Part shown: piece after piece, positions 7,607-11,877 of the stretch | How positions within the stretch are numbered: the stretch's first letter is position 1 | Layout of the letters: each line of letters opens with the position of its first letter | Source: Yoonia sp. | GTDB lineage: Bacteria > Pseudomonadota > Alphaproteobacteria > Rhodobacterales > Rhodobacteraceae | Assembly: GCA_020627605.1 (NCBI GenBank) | Contig: JAHDGO010000033.1 | Location: forward strand, 1-11,877 | Direction: 5' to 3' | DNA length: 11,877 bases | The notes under the pieces: model-generated | The model's input: only the letters and a program-made list of their open reading frames with translations | The model's database searches: none | What the model was told of the DNA's origin: nothing | Translations under genes and position numbers: made by a program

Positions 7607-8086
7607 TTACGCAGGCTCCAGCACGAAATCGACGGCCAGCGTCGTCTGATCGGGGCTGGCCATCAGGGGGCGCAGAAACACTGTTTTGAAATCACCACTG
7701 TCATAGGCCAGATGGCCATGGGCCTGACCGAACGCCGGCACGATCTGCGGCATCTCCAGCCGGAAAACCCCATCGGCATCGGTCAGCGTGGCACCGTGGC
7801 TATGTGCGTCACGTTCATGCCCTTCGGTGGTATGGGCCCAGACCTGAATGCGCTGGCCTGCCAGTGGCGCACCATCACCGGCGCGGCGGACGGTGCCAGT
7901 CATCCAGAACCCGCCACCGCCAATCCGATCAACAATGGGCGCACCGGGGCGATAGTTGTTGGACCCGCCACGCATGGTCGGCGTCGGCGCCAGACCTGCG
8001 GCATGGGCCGGTGTGATCAGACCGCTGGCGAGCGTCGCGCCGGACGCTGCCATCAGATGACGGCGGGTGATCAGGGGCTTGGTCAT
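7607..8086 (-). CDS. Tat-exported intradiol-dioxygenase-like protein lacking tyrosine ligands
   Basis: A 159-residue protein with a twin-arginine signal: TRRHLM at 7-12, a hydrophobic stretch, and an AHA cleavage site near residue 29. The mature part resembles the intradiol ring-cleavage dioxygenase fold (protocatechuate 3,4-dioxygenase core): GTVRRAGDGAPLAGQRIQVW, then TDADGVFRL, then AHGHLAY. The HGH at 123-125 matches the two His iron ligands of the HIHF motif. However, there is no Tyr anywhere between residues 46 and 127, so both axial and equatorial tyrosinate ligands are absent. Extra His residues (85, 90, 95, 97) lie in the segment where one Tyr would be. It may bind a metal in a different way or act as a redox or binding partner of the heme membrane protein encoded next. 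True dioxygenase activity is doubtful. The start is the ATG with GGAG 7 nt upstream; the longer open frame upstream lacks family similarity. Confidence 0.8.
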   Translation of the reverse strand: MTKPLITRRHLMAASGATLASGLITPAHAAGLAPTPTMRGGSNNYRPGAPIVDRIGGGGFWMTGTVRRAGDGAPLAGQRIQVWAHTTEGHERDAHSHGATLTDADGVFRLEMPQIVPAFGQAHGHLAYDSGDFKTVFLRPLMASPDQTTLAVDFVLEPA

Positions 8087-8093
8087 GTGACGT

Positions 8094-8097
8094 CTCC
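8094..8097 (-). promoter_or_regulatory. Ribosome binding site of the Tat-exported protein
   Basis: GGAG on the minus strand, 7 nt before the ATG at 8086. It supports this start, which also places the twin-arginine motif at residues 8-9 as expected for a Tat signal. Confidence 0.6.
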
Positions 8098-8135
8098 ATG
8101 CAAACGAGGGTAACAACAAAGATAGCACGTTCCTG

Positions 8136-8163
8136 ACGATATCCGAGGGCTGCGAAGTGTCAC
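8136..8163 (-). promoter_or_regulatory. Possible sigma-70-like promoter of the Tat protein / heme protein pair
   Basis: On the minus strand, GTGACA (8163-8158, 5 of 6 to the -35 consensus) is followed after 16 nt by TATCGT (8141-8136, 4 of 6 to the -10 consensus). This would give a leader of about 40 nt before the ATG at 8086. The -35 overlaps a 14-bp palindrome at 8160-8173, a plausible operator. A promoter is expected here because the terminator of the upstream operon lies just behind it. The match itself is modest. Confidence 0.3.
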
Positions 8164-8173
8164 ACCTGTGTGA
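8160..8173. promoter_or_regulatory. Operator-like 14-bp palindrome
   Basis: TCACAC-CT-GTGTGA is a perfect inverted repeat with 6-bp arms and a 2-bp centre. It overlaps the proposed -35 box and lies about 75 bp upstream of the Tat-exported protein gene, outside coding sequence. A dimeric regulator could bind it. No regulator gene lies in the window. Chance occurrence is possible. Confidence 0.35.
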
Positions 8174-8185
8174 GCATGTGCTGCG

Positions 8186-8220
8186 AAAAGAAAGAAGCCC
8201 CAGGCCTTGACCCGGGACTT
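8186..8220 (-). terminator. Rho-independent terminator of the right-hand ABC operon
   Basis: Read on the minus strand, AAGTCCCGGG (8220-8211), loop TCAAGG and CCTGGGGCTT (8204-8195) form a 10-bp stem with two G:U pairs. A T-rich tail CTTTCTTTTC follows (8194-8185). It lies 48-82 nt after the stop of the solute-binding protein gene and before the promoter region of the next minus-strand genes. Confidence 0.7.
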
Positions 8221-8235
8221 CTATAATCGACCGAA

Positions 8236-8258
8236 GGTCCCGGATCATGTCCGGGACC
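8236..8258. repeat. Perfect 9-bp hairpin after the solute-binding protein gene
   Basis: GGTCCCGGA, a 5-nt loop and TCCGGGACC form a perfect palindrome 9 nt past the stop codon at 8268. It has no T-run of its own on either strand, so it more likely protects the 3' end or is a REP-like element than acts as a terminator alone. The core CCCGGAnnTGATCCGGG type is, from memory, common as an intergenic palindrome in alphaproteobacteria. Confidence 0.6.
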
Positions 8259-8267
8259 GCATCAATC

Positions 8268-9260
8268 TCAGTTCAGCGCCGCATCCGTGATCGCGCTGGT
8301 CCACGCGCCCTCTGGCTGCGCGGTAATCACCGGGTCCGACCCACCGGCCAGCAGCGTATCAACCGTGCGCTGGAAATCCGCCGGATCAAGCGACCCGTCA
8401 GAGCCTGCGGTCAGCTTTGCAATCTCGCCCATCATGCGGATTTGCGCAGCCTCGCCCTGTGCGCCGGTTTCGTCATAGTCCAGCACGATGCCTGCGGCCT
8501 CTTCAGGGTTTTCCTCGGCCCATTTCCAGCCCTGCATCGAAGCGCGGACAAAGCGGACCATCTTGTCGACAAAAACCGGATCTTCGAGGTTTTCTTCCAG
8601 CACATAGATGCCGTCTTCCAGCGTGGCGACGCCCTGTTCTTCGTATTTGAAGGTCACCAGCTCATCCTCTGACACGCCCGCATCCAGCACCTGACCATAT
8701 TCGTTATAGGTCATGGTCGAGATGCAGTCGGCCTCGCGGTTCAAAAGCGGATCAACGTTGAAGCCCTGTTTCAGCACCGTCACACCATCATCGCCACCCT
8801 CGGTAGAGATGCCAGCCTGACTCATCCAGCTGAGGAACGGGTATTCATTGCCAAAGAACCACACGCCAATGGTCTTGCCGCGGAAATCCTCGACCGTTTC
8901 GATCCCGGTGTCTTTCCAGCAGGTCAGCATCAGACCAGAGCTCTTGAACGGCTGAGCGATGTTCACCACCGGCAGACCCTTTTCACGGGCGGCCAATGCA
9001 GAGGGCATCCAGTTCAGCATGGCATCAGCGCCACCACCGGCGAGGACCTGCGGCGGGGCAATGTCAGGACCACCTGGCAGGATCGTCACCTCCAGGCCTT
9101 CCTCTTCGTAGTACCCGTTTTCCAGCGCCACGTAGTAGCCCGCGAACTGGGACTGCGTGACCCACTGCAACTGCAGCGTCACATCATTTGCGTGGCCATC
9201 CGCATGGGCCGTCCCGCCCACACCTGCGGCCAATGCCGCCGCCATCATCAGTTTTTTCAT
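8268..9260 (-). CDS. NMT1/THI5-like ABC solute-binding protein
   Basis: A 330-residue periplasmic solute-binding protein. The Sec signal peptide is MKKLMMAAALAAGVGGTAHA, with cleavage expected after Ala20. The mature part opens with VTLQLQWVTQSQFAGYYVA, followed by GYYEEEGLEVTILPGGP, the NMT1/THI5 (SsuA/ThiY-type) pattern. FRGKTIGVWFFGNEYPF and TMTYNEYGQVLDAG segments continue the two-lobe fold. Relatives bind thiamine pyrimidine precursors, riboflavin or pyrimidines; the set of two permeases plus an ATPase upstream fits a NitT/TauT-type importer. I recall close arrangements beside dihydropyrimidinase genes in Roseobacter and rhizobia, so pyrimidine uptake is my first guess. I chose the ATG at 9260 over the GTG one codon earlier because AAGGAG lies 7 nt before it. 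It is the last gene of the operon and is followed by two hairpins. Confidence 0.92.
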   Translation of the reverse strand: MKKLMMAAALAAGVGGTAHADGHANDVTLQLQWVTQSQFAGYYVALENGYYEEEGLEVTILPGGPDIAPPQVLAGGGADAMLNWMPSALAAREKGLPVVNIAQPFKSSGLMLTCWKDTGIETVEDFRGKTIGVWFFGNEYPFLSWMSQAGISTEGGDDGVTVLKQGFNVDPLLNREADCISTMTYNEYGQVLDAGVSEDELVTFKYEEQGVATLEDGIYVLEENLEDPVFVDKMVRFVRASMQGWKWAEENPEEAAGIVLDYDETGAQGEAAQIRMMGEIAKLTAGSDGSLDPADFQRTVDTLLAGGSDPVITAQPEGAWTSAITDAALN

Positions 9261-9267
9261 CACTCTT

Positions 9268-9273
9268 CTCCTT
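9268..9273 (-). promoter_or_regulatory. Ribosome binding site of the solute-binding protein
   Basis: AAGGAG on the minus strand, 7 nt before the ATG at 9260; it is the strongest ribosome site in the right block. That fits the need for more binding protein than permease. The 37-nt gap upstream of the gene shows no clear promoter or terminator. Confidence 0.7.
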
Positions 9274-9299
9274 GTTGATGTTTGCCCTCTTGCCGGGGC

Positions 9300-10157
9300 T
9301 TATCTTCTTTCCCGTTGCGATGGGTGCCAGAAGGTCACCCGCCCCTCAATCCAGGCCATAAGACCATAGAACGCGCTGCCTGCCAGTGCCGCGACAACAA
9401 TCTCTGCCCACACCATATCAAGCGCAAGTTGGCCGACCGATGTCGAGATACGAAAACCCATCCCCACGGTGGGAGAGCCGAAAAATTCAGCAACAATCGC
9501 CCCGATCAGCGCCAATGTGGTCGCAATCTTCAGTCCGTTGAATATGAACGGCAACGCCGCAGGCAGGCGCAGCTTGAAAAACGTGGGCCAGTAGCCGGCC
9601 CCATAGGTCCGCATCAGGTCGCGCTGCATGGCAGAGGTATCGCGCAGACCCGCCACGGTGTTCACCAGTATCGGGAAAAATACCATCACGGCCACGACCG
9701 CGGCCTTCGACTGCCAGTCACTGCCCAGCCAGCGCACGAAAATCGGGGCGGTGCCCACAATGGGAAGGGCCGCCATGAAGCTGCCCACCGGCAGGATGCC
9801 CCGCGTCAGAAATTCGGACCGGTCCGCAAGGATCGCGACGCCAAAGGCGGCTGCGGCACCGATGATATACCCCGTCATCGCGCCCTTGATGATGGTCTGT
9901 TCAAAGTCAGCCCAAAGGATCGGCAGTTCATTTGCAAAGCGGTCCGCGATCATCGTGGGGGGTGGCAGGATGACGGGGCTGACCTCTAGCAGGCGCACCA
10001 GAATTTCCCACATGATCAAAAGCGTGACACCAAAGACGGCGGGCACCGCCAGCCTGACAAGCGGCTGATCGGCCATGCGGCTGTTGGCCAGTTGCACATT
10101 CACGAACCACCCCGCGGCCCAGACCGCCAGTGCCGATATGAAGGCTGTGCCGGTCAT
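9300..10157 (-). CDS. NitT/TauT-type ABC permease, second subunit
   Basis: A 285-residue inner-membrane permease of the SsuC/TauC (BPD_transp_1) group. Two N-terminal hydrophobic stretches (about 3-20 and 36-55) are followed by the family segment VILPPPTMIADRF (62-74), then further helices. The EAA docking loop is at about 182-206 (MRTYGAGYWPTFFKLRLPAALPF), followed by GLKIATTLALIGAIVAEFFG. The start codon overlaps the stop of the preceding permease as ATGA, so the two are translationally coupled and should form a heterodimer. It differs clearly from its partner outside the EAA region. The gene ends 37 nt before the binding protein gene. Confidence 0.93.
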   Translation of the reverse strand: MTGTAFISALAVWAAGWFVNVQLANSRMADQPLVRLAVPAVFGVTLLIMWEILVRLLEVSPVILPPPTMIADRFANELPILWADFEQTIIKGAMTGYIIGAAAAFGVAILADRSEFLTRGILPVGSFMAALPIVGTAPIFVRWLGSDWQSKAAVVAVMVFFPILVNTVAGLRDTSAMQRDLMRTYGAGYWPTFFKLRLPAALPFIFNGLKIATTLALIGAIVAEFFGSPTVGMGFRISTSVGQLALDMVWAEIVVAALAGSAFYGLMAWIEGRVTFWHPSQRERR

Positions 10158-11074
10158 GCCGCAGCCATCCCCATGCGCCTGAGCGTGAAACGCTCAATCA
10201 TGCTGAACAGGCCCACCAGCGCGGCCGCCGTGATCGCCGCAGCGAAAAGCGCGGCCCATGTCACCATCGGCTGCCCGTATTGGTCGCCCACCAGCATCCG
10301 CGCCCCGAACCCGGCACGCGCACCCGTGGGCAGTTCGGCCACGATGGCGCCGACAAGCGAGGCCGAGATCCCGATCTTGAGCGAGGCAAAAAGATACGGG
10401 ACCGACGCAGGCAAACGCAGTTTCCAGAACCCCTGCGCCGGGCTGGCCGAATAGGTGCGCAACAGGTCAAGCTGCATCGCATCGGGGCTGCGCAGCCCCT
10501 TGACCATGCCGACGACCACGGGGAAAAAACTCAGATAGGCGCTGATGACCGCCTTGGGCAGCAGCCCCTGCACACCAATCGCCCCCAGCATCACGATGAT
10601 CATCGGGGCCAGCGCCAGAATGGGGATCGTCTGGCTGGCGATTGCCCATGGCATCACGCTCATATCCATCGCGCGATTGTAGACGATGCCGACAGCCAGC
10701 AGGATGCCCAACCCGGTGCCAATCGCAAAGCCCAGCAGGGTCGCCGACAGCGTCACCCAGCCGTGATAGACCAGCGAGCGGCGCGAGGTCACTTTCTTCA
10801 GCGCTATGGTATCCCACATTTCCACCGCCACCTGATGCGGGGACGGCAGGCGCGGACGCTCCAGCACATAGGTTGCGCCAGCCAGATGCAGGTTGCGCAG
10901 GGCAAGGCCGATCCCCGAATAGTCCTGCCGCGCGGCCGGCGTGTCCGGCGTCACCGCAATATCCTGCCGCTGCGCCTGATCGGCCGTCAGATGCATGTTC
11001 ATCGGCACAACCGAGACGATCCAAACGAGCAGGATCGCGCCGATGACGGTCAGGACAGGCAGGACGGATTTCAC
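10154..11074 (-). CDS. NitT/TauT-type ABC permease, first subunit, with extended periplasmic loop
   Basis: A 306-residue inner-membrane permease of the SsuC/TauC group. After helix 1 (about 5-24) comes a hydrophilic stretch to about residue 70, longer than in SsuC or TauC. The usual RPRLPSPHQVAVEMWDTI then leads into the transmembrane core (from about 105). The EAA loop lies at 205-229 (LRTYSASPAQGFWKLRLPASVPYLF). I chose the GTG at 11074: GGAGG sits 7 nt upstream, and the start overlaps the GNAT stop as GTGA. The TTG seven codons earlier is less likely. The core matches, from memory, permeases encoded beside pyrimidine-degradation genes. Its partner is the next permease. Confidence 0.92.
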   Translation of the reverse strand: MKSVLPVLTVIGAILLVWIVSVVPMNMHLTADQAQRQDIAVTPDTPAARQDYSGIGLALRNLHLAGATYVLERPRLPSPHQVAVEMWDTIALKKVTSRRSLVYHGWVTLSATLLGFAIGTGLGILLAVGIVYNRAMDMSVMPWAIASQTIPILALAPMIIVMLGAIGVQGLLPKAVISAYLSFFPVVVGMVKGLRSPDAMQLDLLRTYSASPAQGFWKLRLPASVPYLFASLKIGISASLVGAIVAELPTGARAGFGARMLVGDQYGQPMVTWAALFAAAITAAALVGLFSMIERFTLRRMGMAAA

Positions 11075-11514
11075 GATGCAGCCTCCGCCCGCCAAACCAT
11101 GCGGATTTCGGGGATCCCGTCGTCACCCTCCCACGGCGCACCTTCCTGCGCAAAGCCTTCACGCTTGTAGAACGCATGCGCGCGGGCGTTGGACAGATGG
11201 GTATTGAGTTGCAGGTAATCGCGCCCCTTCTTGACCTGATCCAGCAAGCATTTACCCAACCCACCCCCCGTCTGCGCGAGGTAAAAGCCCCAGATATGCC
11301 GCTCTAACGGGTCCATCGACAAATACCCCACGACCGGATCACCGATCACCCAGGCCTCGCGCTGGGGCAAGCCTGCGGTCAGTGCATTCTCCAGCCCTTC
11401 CAAAGAAATACCGCGGGGCATCCAAGGGGTCGCCGTAATCCAATCGTCAACGATAGCGGCGCAGGCCGGGCCGTCTGTCGCGGTGGCCCGCCGGATGGGC
11501 GGTGTATCAGTCAT
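11071..11514 (-). CDS. GNAT-family N-acetyltransferase inside the transporter operon
   Basis: A 147-residue Gcn5-related acetyltransferase. The acetyl-CoA loop is TGGGLGKCLL (82-91), preceded by HIWGFYLAQ on beta-4. The C-terminal motif NARAHAFYKREGF (109-121) is typical of the family. N-terminal IRRATATDGPACAAIV fits the first strand and helix. The acceptor is unknown. It overlaps the ATPase gene by 8 nt and the next permease by 4 nt, so it is translated as part of the transporter operon. The ATG at 11514 has GCGGGG 7 nt upstream; the ATG two codons earlier (11520) is an alternative. It does not resemble the GNAT of the left operon beyond the fold. Confidence 0.88.
   Translation of the reverse strand: MTDTPPIRRATATDGPACAAIVDDWITATPWMPRGISLEGLENALTAGLPQREAWVIGDPVVGYLSMDPLERHIWGFYLAQTGGGLGKCLLDQVKKGRDYLQLNTHLSNARAHAFYKREGFAQEGAPWEGDDGIPEIRMVWRAEAAS
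11082..11086 (-). promoter_or_regulatory. Ribosome binding site deciding the first permease start
   Basis: GGAGG on the minus strand, 7 nt before the GTG at 11074. It lies inside the end of the GNAT gene and favours the GTG over the in-frame TTG at 11095. Confidence 0.65.
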
Positions 11515-11877
11515 CGACATGCCCCGCCCGCAGCCCTTCACGCACCCGATGCGCCACTTCGATGAATTCCCGGCTGTCGCGGATGTCCAAAGGGCGCTCC
11601 TTCGGCAGCGGGCTTTCGATGACATCCGTGATCCGGCCCGGACGCGGCGACATGACGACGATCTTCGTCGACAGATACACCGCCTCCGGGATCGAATGGG
11701 TGACAAAACCGATGGTCTTCTCCGTCCGTGCCCACAGCTGCAACAACTGCTCATTAAGGTGATCGCGCACGATTTCATCCAGCGCCCCAAAGGGTTCATC
11801 CATCAGCAGAATGTCGGCATCAAAGGCCAATGCGCGGGCAATGGAGGCCCGTTGCTGCATCCCGCCAGAGAGTTGCC
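11507..11877 (-). CDS. NitT/TauT-type ABC transporter ATPase, C-terminal part
   Basis: The C-terminal 122 codons of an ATP-binding subunit; the gene begins right of the window. The window edge falls just before the signature QLSGGMQQR. After it come Walker B ILLMDEP, the D-loop GALD, and the H-loop in FVTHSIPEAVYLS, followed by IVVMSPRPGRI. LSGGM and THSIPEA are typical of SsuB/TauB/ThiZ-like ATPases that serve NitT/TauT-type permeases. Walker A and the Q-loop are outside the window. It ends GHVDD and overlaps the GNAT start. As first visible gene of the minus-strand operon, it shows that the promoter lies to the right of the window. Confidence 0.94.
   Translation of the reverse strand, partial: QLSGGMQQRASIARALAFDADILLMDEPFGALDEIVRDHLNEQLLQLWARTEKTIGFVTHSIPEAVYLSTKIVVMSPRPGRITDVIESPLPKERPLDIRDSREFIEVAHRVREGLRAGHVDD

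Noticed and set aside
8087..8248. N-terminal extension of the Tat-exported protein by 54 codons
   Set aside because: It would run through the terminator and promoter region and put the twin-arginine motif far from the N-terminus; the ATG at 8086 has a good ribosome site.
8247..8672. A 141-codon plus-strand open frame starting in the hairpin region
   Set aside because: It runs antisense through the solute-binding protein gene, begins inside a hairpin loop, and has no good ribosome site.
9282..9989. A 235-codon plus-strand open frame opposite the second permease
   Set aside because: Antisense shadow with low-complexity charged composition and no recognisable motif.
10280..11170. A 296-codon plus-strand open frame opposite the permease and GNAT genes
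   Set aside because: Composition is rich in Arg, Gln and His, as expected for the antisense of a GC-rich permease gene, and both minus-strand genes have clear family motifs.

Overview
The window reads as chromosomal DNA from an alphaproteobacterium, most likely a member of the Rhodobacteraceae (Roseobacter group). This is inferred from the GC-rich codon use, dense operons with 4-nt start/stop overlaps, and the kinds of ABC transporter, SDR, P1-peptidase and Tat proteins seen. No rRNA, tRNA, CRISPR array, insertion sequence or integrase is visible, and every stretch longer than 300 bases is coding.

Left block (1-7012, plus strand) is one catabolic or uptake operon, cut at the left edge. It contains: the C-terminal part of a family 5 (peptide-type) solute-binding protein; an isochorismatase-fold cysteine amidohydrolase; a YhbS-like GNAT acetyltransferase; a DppB-type and a DppC-type permease; a fused two-domain DppD/DppF-type ATPase; an NAD-type short-chain dehydrogenase; and a P1-family self-processing peptidase/amidase. 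The first six genes abut or overlap (TAG|ATG, 3-nt gap, then three ATGA overlaps). The likely logic is import of a small amide, peptide or opine-like compound, followed by amide hydrolysis by one or both unrelated hydrolases and oxidation by the SDR. The substrate cannot be read from the sequence.

Middle block (7009-8086, minus strand) is a two-gene unit. One gene encodes a small Tat-exported protein with an intradiol-dioxygenase-like beta fold that keeps an HxH motif but has no tyrosine ligands. The other encodes a six-helix ferric-reductase-like membrane protein with two His pairs spaced for two hemes. The pair resembles MsrPQ in layout (exported partner plus heme membrane protein) and is the best candidate here for an undescribed redox system. 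Its stop codon overlaps that of the convergent P1 peptidase.

The gap at 8087-8267 holds a possible promoter and a 14-bp operator-like palindrome for the middle block. It also holds two tandem hairpins that end the right-hand operon; the distal one has a T-rich tail and should be a Rho-independent terminator.

Right block (8268-11877, minus strand) is the 3' part of a NitT/TauT-type ABC transporter operon. In transcription order it has an ATPase (cut at the right edge just after its signature motif), a GNAT acetyltransferase, two different permeases and an NMT1/THI5-like solute-binding protein. From memory of related operons, pyrimidine or thiamine-precursor uptake is the most likely role.
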